NCBI GenBank assembly: GCA_021166835.1
Contig: JAJPEN010000024.1
Coordinates: forward strand, 1 to 64,000
DNA: 64,000 bases
DNA from: Burkholderiaceae bacterium
GTDB taxonomy: Bacteria > Pseudomonadota > Gammaproteobacteria > Burkholderiales > Burkholderiaceae
Direction: 5' to 3'
Shown here: piece after piece, positions 55,017-63,862 of the stretch
Numbering within the stretch: position 1 is the first letter of the stretch
How the letters are laid out: each line of letters starts with the position of its first letter
Notes under the pieces: model-generated
The model's database searches: none
Seen by the model: only the letters and a program-made list of their open reading frames with translations
Told to the model about the DNA's origin: nothing
Made by a program: the position numbers and the translations under genes

Positions 55017-56470
55017 ACCGCCTGCTCGTCATCGCCCACGTGCTGGGCGGCATGCTGATGGTGTTCTCGGCGACCTTCGCGCTGCCCTTCGCGTGGTCGA
55101 TCGCCGTCCACGACGGCAGCTACCGCAGCTTCCTGGTCGCGAGCGCCGCCTGCCTCGTCGTCGGCGCGTTGCTGTGGCTCGTCACCCGGCCCTACAGGCG
55201 CGAGCTGGAGCCGCGCGACGGCTGCCTGCTCGTCGTGCTCGGCTGGCTGACGATGTCGCTGGCGGGCGCCGTACCGCTGCTGCTCGAGATTCCCGGGCTG
55301 TCGTTCACCGACGCCTATTTCGAAGCGGTCGCCGGATTGACGACGACCGGCTCGACGATTCTCGACCACATCGAGCGGCTGCCGCAGTCGGTGAACGTCT
55401 GGCGCCATGCGATGCAGTGGTACGGCGGCATGGGGATCATCGTGATGGCCGTCGCGATCCTTCCGCTGCTCGGCGTCGGCGGAATGCAGTTGTTCCGCAA
55501 CGAGATGCCCGGGCCGATGAAGGAGAACCGGCTCACGCCGCGCATCACGCAGACGGCGAAATACCTGTGGCTCGTCTACACCGGCCTCACCGGCGCGTGC
55601 ATCGTCGCGCTGCACTGGGCCGGGCTCGACTGGTTCGAGTCGGTCTGTCACGCGTTCTCCGCGATGTCGCTCGGCGGCTTCTCCACGCGCGATGCGAGCA
55701 TCGCCGCGATCGAGTCGCCGGCGGTCGAAGCCGTGCTCACCGTGTTCATGCTGATCGCCGTGCTGAACTTCTTCACGCACTCCGTCGCGCTGCGCCAGCG
55801 TTCGCTGCTCGCCTACTGGCGCGATCCGGAGGCGCCGGCCGTCTGGGGCCTGCTGATCGGCAGCGCGATCGCGCTCGGCGTGTATCTGCACTGGACGGGC
55901 GAGTATCCGAGTCTGGTCGTCTCGCTGCGCCACGCACTGTTCAACACGGTGTCGCTGGGCACCACCACCGGCTTCGTCAGCCAGGACTACGCGTCGTGGC
56001 CGCTGTTCGCGCCGCTATGGCTGCTGTTTCTTGCCTGCGTCGGCTCGTCGGCCGGCTCGACCGGCGGCGGCATCAAGATGATCCGCTCGCTGATTCTCAT
56101 CAAGCAGGCGCGGCGCGAACTCACGCGTCTCGTGCACCCGCGGGCGATCGCCCCGCTCACGCTGAACGGGCAGATCGTCGACAACCGGATCATCTTCTCG
56201 GTGCTCGGCTACATGCTGCTGTGGGGCTTGACGCAACTCGCGCTCGCGCTGGTTCTGCTCGCGGTCGGTGAGGACTTCCTTACCGCGGTTTCCGCGGCGG
56301 TGGCCACCGTGAACAACGTCGGTCCGGCGCTCGGACGCTACGGGCCCACCAGCAACTACGCGGCGATGAGCGATTTCGAGACCTGGCTGCTTGCCTTCGC
56401 GATGCTCGCCGGCCGCCTCGAGCTGCTGACCTTCTTCGTGATCTTCACGCCCGCGTTCTGGCGAAGATGA
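55013..56470 (+). CDS. trkH: Trk potassium transporter TrkH
   Basis: 485 residues with the four-repeat M1-P-M2 architecture of TrkH. Selectivity-filter loops carry the expected Gly: AVAGLTTTGSTIL, HAFSAMSLGGFSTRD, FNTVSLGTTTGFVSQDY and ATVNNVGPALGRYGP. The glycine-rich SSAGSTGGGIKMIR loop is conserved. It starts at TTG 55013 (LNRLLVIAHVLGGMLMVFSA), overlapping the upstream small gene. It is the K+-translocating subunit that works with TrkA. Its separation from trkA is unusual compared with the adjacent pair often seen in relatives. Confidence 0.95.
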   Translation: MNRLLVIAHVLGGMLMVFSATFALPFAWSIAVHDGSYRSFLVASAACLVVGALLWLVTRPYRRELEPRDGCLLVVLGWLTMSLAGAVPLLLEIPGLSFTDAYFEAVAGLTTTGSTILDHIERLPQSVNVWRHAMQWYGGMGIIVMAVAILPLLGVGGMQLFRNEMPGPMKENRLTPRITQTAKYLWLVYTGLTGACIVALHWAGLDWFESVCHAFSAMSLGGFSTRDASIAAIESPAVEAVLTVFMLIAVLNFFTHSVALRQRSLLAYWRDPEAPAVWGLLIGSAIALGVYLHWTGEYPSLVVSLRHALFNTVSLGTTTGFVSQDYASWPLFAPLWLLFLACVGSSAGSTGGGIKMIRSLILIKQARRELTRLVHPRAIAPLTLNGQIVDNRIIFSVLGYMLLWGLTQLALALVLLAVGEDFLTAVSAAVATVNNVGPALGRYGPTSNYAAMSDFETWLLAFAMLAGRLELLTFFVIFTPAFWRR

Positions 56471-56702
56471 ATGTTCCCCACGGGTTTTCCCCGCTGGTGG
56501 GCAGATCGCTTGCTGCACATACTGCGAAAGCAACAGGAATTCAAATACGCCCTAGAGCAAAGCGGTTTTTCGCGATAGTATGTGCTAACTAATGGGCATC
56601 GGAACGGCGCCCATCGGAGCGGCAAGGACGGCGGTCGGCTGGCGCTTCGCTTGAACATCGCGGCCGGCGACCCTATTTTCCCAGCACTGGGAGAGGTGCC
56701 GG
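56471..56702. other. Relatively AT-rich intergenic region, likely promoter of the DUF3567 gene
   Basis: 232 bp with the most AT-rich stretch of the window (about 56530-56600, including TAGTATGTGCTAACTAATGG). No -35/-10 pair with good spacing could be fixed. It also contains the ACGGGTTTTCCCCG word at 56480-56493. Confidence 0.35.
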
Positions 56703-56951
56703 ATGAACATGATCTACAACAGCTCGAACTACTGCGTCGTCGAGTTTCGCGACCCGGAAGGCGGCGACGTCGGCGGTTTCGAGATCATGGACAAGCACGG
56801 CCGCAGGGAAATCTATCTCGGCGGAGATCTTGCCGAGCACTTCCGCAGCGGCGTGCAGGAGCTGATCGAAAGCGAGCCGTCCGAAGAGCAGGTAGACGAT
56901 TTCCTGCGGCGCTTCGAGGGGCTGATGCAGCATCCGCTGGTGCTGCACTGA
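56703..56951 (+). CDS. DUF3567 family protein
   Basis: 82 residues, MNMIYNSSNYCVVEFRDPEG, then GGFEIMDKHGRREIYLGGDL and a C-terminal FLRRFEGLMQHPLVLH. This compact acidic protein matches the DUF3567 family typical of Burkholderiales (other members begin M-x-M-I-Y-N-S-x-N-Y-C-V-V-E-F). Function unknown. GGGAGAGG lies 7 bp before the ATG. It is a single-gene unit followed by hairpins at 57034-57114. Confidence 0.92.
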   Translation: MNMIYNSSNYCVVEFRDPEGGDVGGFEIMDKHGRREIYLGGDLAEHFRSGVQELIESEPSEEQVDDFLRRFEGLMQHPLVLH

Positions 56952-57033
56952 TTCTGCACCGGTTGCCGATGCGCTGACCGCTGCTGCCTGCGCTGCCTGC
57001 TCGCACGGCAGCGCTTCGCTGATCCGTGTCCCA

Positions 57034-57114
57034 ACGCCCGCTCTTGCGGGCGTTCGTATGGAAAGCCCGCTCTGCGGGTACTCGTATGGAAACGCCCCGC
57101 TCCGCGGGCGTTTT
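57034..57114 (+). terminator. Triple tandem hairpin with final T-run
   Basis: Three related units: ACGCCCGC/GCGGGCGT (57034-57053, perfect 8-bp stem, TCTT loop), CCCGC/GCGGG (57066-57078), and AACGCCC/GGGCGTT (57091-57112) followed by TT. The spacers share TCGTATGGAAA. The last is the best intrinsic-terminator candidate downstream of the DUF3567 gene; the repetition suggests duplication of one hairpin. Confidence 0.6.
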
Positions 57115-57157
57115 AGTCTGTCCCGCCTTCCGCAGGCTCTTCCTGCCCCCGCGCGCG

Positions 57158-57177
57158 GCAAGCGGCACCCCGCTTGC
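57158..57177 (+). promoter_or_regulatory. Perfect inverted repeat upstream of the carbamoyltransferase
   Basis: GCAAGCGG (57158-57165) and CCGCTTGC (57170-57177) are perfect complements with a CACC spacer, 40 bp before the start codon of the carbamoyltransferase. It could be an operator or a leader hairpin controlling the three-gene cassette. Confidence 0.35.
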
Positions 57178-57217
57178 TCGGATCCCCGGCATCGGATGCA
57201 ACGGAAAGGGGATCCTC

Positions 57218-58906
57218 ATGCCTGCAGGCGACACCGGGCCGCGCGTCGTCGGCGTCAATCGAACGCAGGACGGCAGCATCTGCGTGATGGACGGCTCGCG
57301 CGTCGTCTGCTGCATCCAGAAGGAGCGGCTCAGCCGCCGGAAGCATCATTGGGGCAGGCTCGGTGACCTGCGCGATTTCTATCGGAACGCCATTGCCGAT
57401 CTTGCGACGCGTCCGATCGACGCGCTCGTCGAATGTTTCTCCTCCGACCGCGAGATCGAGCGCCTCGACCAGTACGACGACGAGCTGCGCGCGACGCTGA
57501 CGCTCGCGCCGAACGCCAGGCGCGCCCGCATCTCGCATCATCTCTCGCATCTGTACAGCGTGTTCCCGCCGTCGCCCTTCGACGAGGCGGCGGTGATGAT
57601 CGTCGACGGACAGGGCAGTCCCGCGTCGCAGTTCGACGAGAGCTGGCCGGGTCGCGAACGCACGCCCGGCCACTGGCGCGAGGTGTCGTCGTTCTACCGC
57701 GCCGATCGCAGCGGACGCCTCGAATGCCTCGACAAGCAGCTGTGGAGCGGCGACGAGGGCGAGCCGGTCGGCCTCGGCATGTTCTATTTCCTGCTCACGC
57801 AGGCGATGTTTCCGGGCGAAGGCAACGAGGGCAAGGTGATGGGGCTCGCTCCGCACGGCGACCCGGAGGCCTTCGGCCTGCCGCCGCTCGAGGTGAACGG
57901 CTTCGACGTGACGATTCCGGCCGCGTGGCGCGAGATCGTCGCGGTGCGTCCGCGCTTTCGCTACGACCCGAACGATCGCTCGCGCTTCGACGACGTTGCC
58001 AATCTCGCTGCCGCCGGCCAGCGCGCGTTCGAGGATGCGTTGCTGAAGCTCGCGACGACGCTGCACGAGCGCACCGGCCTGGACGCCCTGTGCTTCGCCG
58101 GCGGCACCGGTCTGAACTGCTCGGCGAACGACCGGCTGCTGCGCGAGTCGCCCTTCACGCAGCTGTTCATCCCGCCGGCGCCGAGCGACGCCGGCACTTC
58201 CCTGGGCTGCGCAGTCTACGGCCTCAACGCGCTGCTCGGCGAGCGCTGCGACTGGCGCTGGCGCGACGACTTCCTCGGCCCCGAACTGCGCGAGGGCGCG
58301 ATCGAGCGCGCGCTGGCAGGCGCACACGACCTCGTCGTCGAGAAGCCCGACGACCTGCCGAAGCGCTTGGTCGACGAGCTGCTCGCCACGCGCGTGGTCG
58401 CGCTCTACCAGGGCCGCAGCGAGTTCGGTCCGCGCGCGCTCGGACATCGCAGCATCGTCGGCGACCCTCGCGAAGGCATCGTGCGCGACTGGATCAACGC
58501 GCAGGTGAAGGAGCGCGAGTGGTTCCGCCCGCTCGCGCCGATCGTGCTGCTCGAGGAGGCCGATCGCTGGTTCGACATCCGCCGTCCGTCGCCGTTCATG
58601 CAGTTCGCCGCGCCGGTGCATGCGGAAGCGGCTGCGCGCATTCCGGCGGTCACGCACGTCGACGGCACCGCGCGGCTGCAGACGGTGGCCCGCGACGACG
58701 ATCCGCTGCTGCGCGCGCTGCTCGAAGGCTTCGCCGCGCGAACCGGCGTTCCCGTGCTGCTGAACACGTCGTTCAATCGCAGGGAGGAGCCGATCGTCGA
58801 GACGCCGCAGCAGGCGCTCGACTCGTTCCGCCGCATGCCGCTGCATTCGATCGCGATGCCGCCGTATTTCGTGCGCAAGCGCTCGGCGCCGGCGTCGCTC
58901 GCCTGA
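57218..58906 (+). CDS. NodU/CmcH-type carbamoyltransferase
   Basis: 562 residues. The N-terminal ASKHA-like domain (about 1-360) has HHLSHLYSVFPPSPFDEAAV, MIVDGQGSPAS, EGNEGKVMGLAPHGDP and CFAGGTGLNCSANDRLL. The C-terminal carbamoyltransferase domain has ALYQGRSEFGPRALGHRSIV, REWFRPLAPIVL and LNTSFNRREEPIVETPQQAL. Such enzymes move a carbamoyl group from carbamoyl phosphate via carbamoyl-adenylate to a hydroxyl of a sugar or natural product. The ATG at 57218 (MPAGDTGPRVVGVNRTQDGS) is preceded by AAAGGGG; the frame upstream crosses the hairpins and is not protein-like. It leads the cassette with the two downstream genes. Confidence 0.9.
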   Translation: MPAGDTGPRVVGVNRTQDGSICVMDGSRVVCCIQKERLSRRKHHWGRLGDLRDFYRNAIADLATRPIDALVECFSSDREIERLDQYDDELRATLTLAPNARRARISHHLSHLYSVFPPSPFDEAAVMIVDGQGSPASQFDESWPGRERTPGHWREVSSFYRADRSGRLECLDKQLWSGDEGEPVGLGMFYFLLTQAMFPGEGNEGKVMGLAPHGDPEAFGLPPLEVNGFDVTIPAAWREIVAVRPRFRYDPNDRSRFDDVANLAAAGQRAFEDALLKLATTLHERTGLDALCFAGGTGLNCSANDRLLRESPFTQLFIPPAPSDAGTSLGCAVYGLNALLGERCDWRWRDDFLGPELREGAIERALAGAHDLVVEKPDDLPKRLVDELLATRVVALYQGRSEFGPRALGHRSIVGDPREGIVRDWINAQVKEREWFRPLAPIVLLEEADRWFDIRRPSPFMQFAAPVHAEAAARIPAVTHVDGTARLQTVARDDDPLLRALLEGFAARTGVPVLLNTSFNRREEPIVETPQQALDSFRRMPLHSIAMPPYFVRKRSAPASLA

Positions 58907-58913
58907 AGAAGCT

Positions 58914-60374
58914 GTGAACGGATCGCGGCCCGTGATCCGCGGCTATCCGCACAGGCCGAGCGTGAAGCCCGGCCACACGCTCGTGCTGCACGTGTCCACC
59001 GGCGCGCCGGCATTTCGCGTCGCGTTCCACCGCTGGATCGGGCAATTCGTCGCGATGTACGTGTCGGGCTGGCTGCCGGGAACGGATGCGCCCGAGCGCG
59101 CGCCCGACGTCGACTGGCAATGGCCGGCGTTCGAGTTCCGCATTCCGTCTGACTGGCCATCGGGCGTCTACGTCGCGCACCTGCAGGAGCAGGGTCGCGA
59201 ACCCGGGAGGCTCGACGTGTCGATGGACCGCGCCGCCGCGCTCTTCGTCGTGCGCGGGCCCGGGCGCAGCCCGATCGTCTACAAGCTGCCGATCGCGACC
59301 TGGCACGCCTACAACTGCACCGGCGGCGCGTGCTTCTATCACGACCCGCCGCGCTCGATCGATCCGCCCGGCGCGCGCGTGAGCTGGCGCAGGCCGGGCG
59401 GCGGGATCGGCGGCATCACCTTCGGCGCGGTCGACCACTACGACGAGCGCTCGCCGCGGCAGACCTTCGCGCACTGGGACGCCGGCTTCATCGGGTGGCT
59501 GCGCGCCCGGGGACACGAGCCCGAATACTGCACCGACCTCGACCTGCACGAGGACGACGGCCTGCTCGCGCAGCATCGGCTGATGCTCAGCGTCGGCCAC
59601 GACGAGTACTGGAGCGAGACGATGCGTGCGCAGGTCGAGCGCTTCGTTGCCGGCGGCGGCAACGCGTGCTTCTTCGGCGCGAACGTGTGCTGGTGGCGCA
59701 TCCATCTCGTCGACGACTGCGGCGCGATGGTCTGCCACCAGGGCGGGCCGCGCGGCGCGCTCGATCACTGGTGGTCCCCGGTGGGCGCGGCGCGCCCCGA
59801 AGACTCGCTCACCGGCGTCAGCTACCGGCACGGCGGCGGCTGGTGGGACGGCCCGCGCGAAACGCGCGGCTTCATCGTGCAGGACGATGCGCACTGGGTC
59901 TTCGACGGCACCGGGCTGCGCACCGGCGACGCTTTCGGCGCGAACACGACGCCGCCGATCGTCGGCTACGAATGCGACGGCGCGCCGCTGCTGCCGGTCG
60001 ATGCGGCGCGCGGGCTGTACGCGCTGGCGCCCGACGCCGCCCGCTACGGCACGCCGCGCAGCTTCCGCGCGCTCGCCGTCGGTCCGCTCGACGAACGCTG
60101 GCAGGAGCTGCCGCACCGCGAGGGATACGACGCCAGGCAAGGCGTGCACTCGGCCACGCTCGGGCTGTACGAGCGCGACGGCACGGTCTTCACCGCGGGG
60201 TCGGTCGACTGGGCGCAGGCGCTCGCCCACGGCAGCGAGCCCGCCATCGAACGGATCACGCGCAACGTGATCGAGCGTCTGGCCGGCATCGGGCCCGACC
60301 GCGACTTGGGCGCCAATCCCGACCAGGGCTCGGGGCGCGGCGCGACCTCGTCCGCCTCGAGCCGGAACCGCTGA
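58914..60374 (+). CDS. N,N-dimethylformamidase large-subunit-like protein
   Basis: 486 residues. An N-terminal beta-rich domain (VKPGHTLVLHVSTGAP, WPSGVYVAHLQ) precedes the domain seen at the C-terminus of dimethylformamidase large subunits: YKLPIATWHAYNCTGGACFY, HRLMLSVGHDEYWSETMRAQ, VERFVAGGGNACFFGANVCW and GALDHWWSP. In dimethylformamidase this fold holds a mononuclear iron that hydrolyses a small amide; no small subunit is present here. The start is GTG 58914, 8 bp after the carbamoyltransferase stop; the next gene starts 4 bp after its own stop. Probably an amide- or carbamate-acting or glycan-modifying enzyme; function inferred only. Confidence 0.8.
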   Translation: MNGSRPVIRGYPHRPSVKPGHTLVLHVSTGAPAFRVAFHRWIGQFVAMYVSGWLPGTDAPERAPDVDWQWPAFEFRIPSDWPSGVYVAHLQEQGREPGRLDVSMDRAAALFVVRGPGRSPIVYKLPIATWHAYNCTGGACFYHDPPRSIDPPGARVSWRRPGGGIGGITFGAVDHYDERSPRQTFAHWDAGFIGWLRARGHEPEYCTDLDLHEDDGLLAQHRLMLSVGHDEYWSETMRAQVERFVAGGGNACFFGANVCWWRIHLVDDCGAMVCHQGGPRGALDHWWSPVGAARPEDSLTGVSYRHGGGWWDGPRETRGFIVQDDAHWVFDGTGLRTGDAFGANTTPPIVGYECDGAPLLPVDAARGLYALAPDAARYGTPRSFRALAVGPLDERWQELPHREGYDARQGVHSATLGLYERDGTVFTAGSVDWAQALAHGSEPAIERITRNVIERLAGIGPDRDLGANPDQGSGRGATSSASSRNR

Positions 60375-60378
60375 TCCC

Positions 60379-62214
60379 ATGGCTCGACTCCCGTCGCCCC
60401 GCATCAGCGTGCTGATGCCGACCTACGAGCAGCCGGCCTTCCTCGCGCGCGCGCTCGACTCGCTGTACCGGCAACGCATCGACGACTGGGAGCTGGTGCT
60501 GGTCGACGCGAGCTTCTCCGACGACACCGCGCGCGTCGTCGATCGCTGGCTCTCCGACTCGCGCATCCGCTACCTGCGCATCCACGAGGGCGGCCTGGGC
60601 TTCGCGCTGAACGTCGCACTCGATCACGCGCGCGCCGGACGCATCGCCTATCTGCCTAGCGACGACCTCTGGTACGAGGAGCACCTCGACCGCCTCGATG
60701 CGCTGCTCGAAGCGCATCCTCGGGCGGTGCTCGCCCATTCGGGCGTGCGCTACCGCTACAACCGCGAGGCGCCCGGCGCCGTTCCCGGCTTCGCCCTGCA
60801 GCTCGTGCAGTGCATGCACCGGCGCGTATCCGAGCGCTGGACCGAGCGCGACGAGATCGAGTCCGACGACCTCGACCGTCTCTACTGGAACCGGCTGCGC
60901 GCACATGGCGCCTTCGTCGGCGGCGAGCGCGTCAGCTGCGAATGGGTCGATCATCCGGCGCAGCGGCACAAGCGCATGCGGGAGCCGGTGGGCGGCATCA
61001 ATCCGTTCCGGCAGCACTATCGGGTAAGCACGCCGTTGCGCTTCCAAACGACGACGGGCAACTTCATCGACGAGGAAACGCAGTACCGCGCGCAGCGCGC
61101 CCGCGCCGGCACGCCGCGCGCGCGCGACGGCCTGAAGATCCTGCTGGTCGGCGAGCTGGCCTACAACGCCGATCGCGTGCTCGCGCTCGAGGAGCGCGGC
61201 CACGAGCTGCACGGCCTGTGGATGCCGGACCCCTACTGGTACAACACGGTAGGCCCGCTGCCCTTCGGCCACGTGCGCGATCTGCCGCGCGACGACTGGC
61301 GACGCGCGTTGGGTGAACTGCAACCCGACCTCGTCTATGCGCTGCTGAACTGGCAGGCGGTGCCCTTCGCACACGAGGTGATGCGCGAGGCGCGCGGCAT
61401 TCCCTTCGTCTGGCATTTCAAGGAAGGTCCGTTCATCTGCCTCGAGAAGGGCACCTGGCCGCAGCTCGTCGAGCTGCATCGCGACGCCGACGGACAGATC
61501 TTCAGCAGCCCCGAAATGCGCGACTGGTTCGACACCGTGGTGCCGGGCCTTTCACGGCGCACGCCGACGCACGTGCTCGACGGCGACCTGCCGCGTGCCG
61601 GATGGTTCCGCGGCGAGCCCTCGCCGAAACTGTCGGCGAGCGACGGCGAGATCCACACCGTCGTTCCCGGCAGGCCGATCGGCCTGCACCCGCCCGACGT
61701 CGCGACGCTCGCGCGACAGCGCATTCATCTGCATTTCTACGGCGACTTCACGCACGGCCAGTGGCTCGAGTGGATCGCGAAGGCGCGCGCGCTCGCGCCG
61801 CATCACCTGCATCTGCATCCGCACGTCGACGCGTCCGGCTGGGTGCGCGAGTTCTCGCAGTACGACGCAGGCTGGCTGCACGCGTTTCGCAGCGTCAACG
61901 AAGGCGAGCTGCGCCGCGCGAACTGGGACGACCTCAACTACCCGGCACGGATGACGACGCTGGCCGCGGCCGGCCTGCCGATGATCCAGCAGGCGAATCG
62001 GGGATCGATCGTCGCGACCGAGGCGCTCACGCGTCGGCTCGGCACCGGCGTCTTCTTCGACGGGTTCGACGAACTGGGGGAGATCCTGCGCGACGAGGAC
62101 GCGATGCGGACCTGCGGCGAGGCGGTGCGCACGCATCGGGAGGCGTTCACCTTCGATGCGCACGCGGACGAGCTGGTGGCGTTCTTCCGGCGCGTGATGC
62201 GCCGGGGCCTGTGA
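60379..62214 (+). CDS. Two-domain glycosyltransferase (GT2 plus GT-B/GT4-like)
   Basis: 611 residues. The N-terminal GT2 domain starts RISVLMPTYEQPAFLARALD and carries ELVLVDASFSDDT and a DxD-type motif in YLPSDDLWYEEH (Asp95-Asp96). From about residue 260 a second Rossmann-type domain begins (GLKILLVGELAYNADRVLAL) and runs through FVWHFKEGPFICLEKGTWPQ and FSSPEMRDWFD to a C-terminal ARMTTLAAAGLPMIQQANRG, resembling GT-B glycosyltransferases of the GT4/CgT type. Two transferases in one chain suggest consecutive sugar additions. It ends the cassette; no Wzx, Wzy or ABC exporter is adjacent. Confidence 0.82.
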   Translation: MARLPSPRISVLMPTYEQPAFLARALDSLYRQRIDDWELVLVDASFSDDTARVVDRWLSDSRIRYLRIHEGGLGFALNVALDHARAGRIAYLPSDDLWYEEHLDRLDALLEAHPRAVLAHSGVRYRYNREAPGAVPGFALQLVQCMHRRVSERWTERDEIESDDLDRLYWNRLRAHGAFVGGERVSCEWVDHPAQRHKRMREPVGGINPFRQHYRVSTPLRFQTTTGNFIDEETQYRAQRARAGTPRARDGLKILLVGELAYNADRVLALEERGHELHGLWMPDPYWYNTVGPLPFGHVRDLPRDDWRRALGELQPDLVYALLNWQAVPFAHEVMREARGIPFVWHFKEGPFICLEKGTWPQLVELHRDADGQIFSSPEMRDWFDTVVPGLSRRTPTHVLDGDLPRAGWFRGEPSPKLSASDGEIHTVVPGRPIGLHPPDVATLARQRIHLHFYGDFTHGQWLEWIAKARALAPHHLHLHPHVDASGWVREFSQYDAGWLHAFRSVNEGELRRANWDDLNYPARMTTLAAAGLPMIQQANRGSIVATEALTRRLGTGVFFDGFDELGEILRDEDAMRTCGEAVRTHREAFTFDAHADELVAFFRRVMRRGL

Positions 62215-62229
62215 ACAGGCAGGCCCTGG

Positions 62230-62622
62230 CTAGAACTGCTCCCACGGCAGTCCGTCGAAACGCCATCCGTTGCTCTTGCCGCGTTGGCGATCGGCGTTCA
62301 TGTCGCCCTCGAAGCCGTGCAGCACGTTGTAGACGGCGCTGAAGCCGGCCGCCTCGAGCGCCGCGGCCGCTTCCACCGAGCGCTTGCCGCTGCGGCAGAT
62401 CAGCACCACCGGCCGGTCGAGCGAGTTGCCGGCGAGCTTCTTCACGTCCGCGACGAAGTGCGGGTTGAATTCCCAGTCGGGCGCGTCGTACCAGGGGACG
62501 TGCATCGAGCCGACGGCGTGACCGACGAAGAAATACTCGGGATCGCTGCGGCAGTCGACGAACAGGACCTCGGGATTGCTGAGGATGAAGTCGTGCGCCT
62601 GGCGGGGGAGGAGGTCTTTCAT
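62230..62622 (-). CDS. Rhodanese-like sulfurtransferase
   Basis: 130 residues, one rhodanese domain with active-site loop ICRSGKRSVEAA (catalytic Cys followed by the six-residue loop RSGKRS) and the upstream FVDCRSDPEYFFVGHAVGSM. It transfers sulfane sulfur in the cytoplasm. The ATG at 62622 begins MKDLLPRQAHDFILSNPEV, and an ATG 14 codons upstream is less likely. It is convergent with the glycosyltransferase and lies about 105 bp after the rhomboid gene on the same strand. The acceptor is unknown. Confidence 0.9.
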   Translation of the reverse strand: MKDLLPRQAHDFILSNPEVLFVDCRSDPEYFFVGHAVGSMHVPWYDAPDWEFNPHFVADVKKLAGNSLDRPVVLICRSGKRSVEAAAALEAAGFSAVYNVLHGFEGDMNADRQRGKSNGWRFDGLPWEQF

Positions 62623-62727
62623 CGCGCGGATGGTAACCGGGCCCCATATCGCCGCGCCGCTCATGCGAAATGCTTCGATCGAAATGCCGAAGCGTGAAAA
62701 GCCGCCTGCGTTCCTGCGTCCAGGCCG

Positions 62728-63324
62728 TCAGCGCCGCCGGTTCCACTTCGACATGGCGCCGCCGAAGCGGTACGCGATCCACCCGCCCAGCATCCCGCCC
62801 AGGTGCGCGAAATGGGCGACCCCCGAGGCCGAGCCCGTCACGCCGAGCACCAGTTCGAGCGCGCCGTAGAGTGCGACGAACACGCGTGCCGGCATCGGGA
62901 TCGGCGGAAAGAGCAGCATCACCGTGCGGTTCGGGAACACGATCGCATAGCTGAGCAGCACCGCGAACACGCCAGCCGACGCGCCGATCACCGGCAGCCC
63001 GCCGCCGCCGAAGGCCTCGCCGACGAAGATCTGCGCGATCGCGCCGGTGACGACGCCGAGGAAATAGCCGAAAGCCAGGCGCCGCGCGCCCCAGACGCGT
63101 TCCAGGTCGGTGCCGAACATCCAGACCGCGAACATGTTGAACAGCAGGTGCGTGAGCCCGCCGTGCAGGAAGCTGTAGCTCAGCAGCGTCCACGGCGCCG
63201 CGAGCACGTTCGTCCAGGGGCTCGGCCACAGCGCGAACCACTCGATCGTCACCGGCCCGAGCAGCCCCTGCAGCAGGAAGCCGACGACGTTCGCGGTGAT
63301 CAGGAACTGGATGAAGGGGGTCAA
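62728..63324 (-). CDS. Rhomboid family intramembrane serine protease
   Basis: 198 residues with about six membrane helices. The catalytic Ser is in GLPVIGASAGVFAVL, the catalytic His in GVAHFAHLGGMLGGW, and the oxyanion-region HGGLTHLLFNMFAVWMFG loop is present. It matches the compact prokaryotic rhomboid form and ends in a basic tail, MSKWNRRR. It cleaves transmembrane helices of unknown substrates. The ATG at 63324 opens MTPFIQFLITANVVGFLLQG. It may be co-transcribed with the rhodanese. Confidence 0.92.
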   Translation of the reverse strand: MTPFIQFLITANVVGFLLQGLLGPVTIEWFALWPSPWTNVLAAPWTLLSYSFLHGGLTHLLFNMFAVWMFGTDLERVWGARRLAFGYFLGVVTGAIAQIFVGEAFGGGGLPVIGASAGVFAVLLSYAIVFPNRTVMLLFPPIPMPARVFVALYGALELVLGVTGSASGVAHFAHLGGMLGGWIAYRFGGAMSKWNRRR

Positions 63325-63454
63325 GAGTCGGTCCGGCTCGGTGGCGGAGCCGACAGCGTACCCGCAACACGCGCGCGGGGGTCCAGTGCCCGCCGGCTGC
63401 GGTCAGCGGTGCGGCTCGCCCGCTCCCGCCACCCGCGCGGCCTCGCGCGGCTGG

Positions 63455-63862
63455 TCAGTCTGGCGACTCGCCCGTCTCCAGAATCCGCGCCGCCTCGCGT
63501 ACCCGCTGTCCCTCGCGCAGCCCCGCTGCCCGCGCCGCATCGTTCACGAAGCTCACGACGCCGTTCTCGTAGCCGTCCTGCGCATCGCCGATGCGCGCGG
63601 AGTCGTGCGAATACGTCGCGCAGGCGACGCCGATCGCATCGAGCAGCCCGAGCGCGACGATGCCCGCGCGGTCCTTTCCGACGCCCGCGTCGTTGAAGAA
63701 CACCGCACGCGGCTTCGCCGGCGCGCGCAGCACGAAGCCGGTGGACGAGACGCCGCCGTGCGAGCCGGAGACGATCACCGAATCGGCGTGCGAAGCGTCG
63801 ATCGAAGTGATCGTGTCGAGCAGATGCACGACGACGCGTGCTCGGGCAGCGTCGACGCTCAT
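63455..63862 (-). CDS. Conserved hypothetical protein, coupled to a PIN-domain gene
   Basis: 135 residues, not recognised. It shows an alpha/beta pattern with glycine-rich VIVSGSHGGVSSTGFVL, AVFFNDAGVGKDRAGIVALG and an acidic/polar YSHDSARIGDAQDGYENGVV, which look like a conserved binding or catalytic site. No signal peptide or membrane segment. The ATG at 63862 overlaps the stop codon of the upstream PIN gene (TGATG), so the two are translationally coupled. It ends LREGQRVREAARILETGESP. Could be a partner or a bystander of the toxin-like gene. Confidence 0.7.
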   Translation of the reverse strand: MSVDAARARVVVHLLDTITSIDASHADSVIVSGSHGGVSSTGFVLRAPAKPRAVFFNDAGVGKDRAGIVALGLLDAIGVACATYSHDSARIGDAQDGYENGVVSFVNDAARAAGLREGQRVREAARILETGESPD

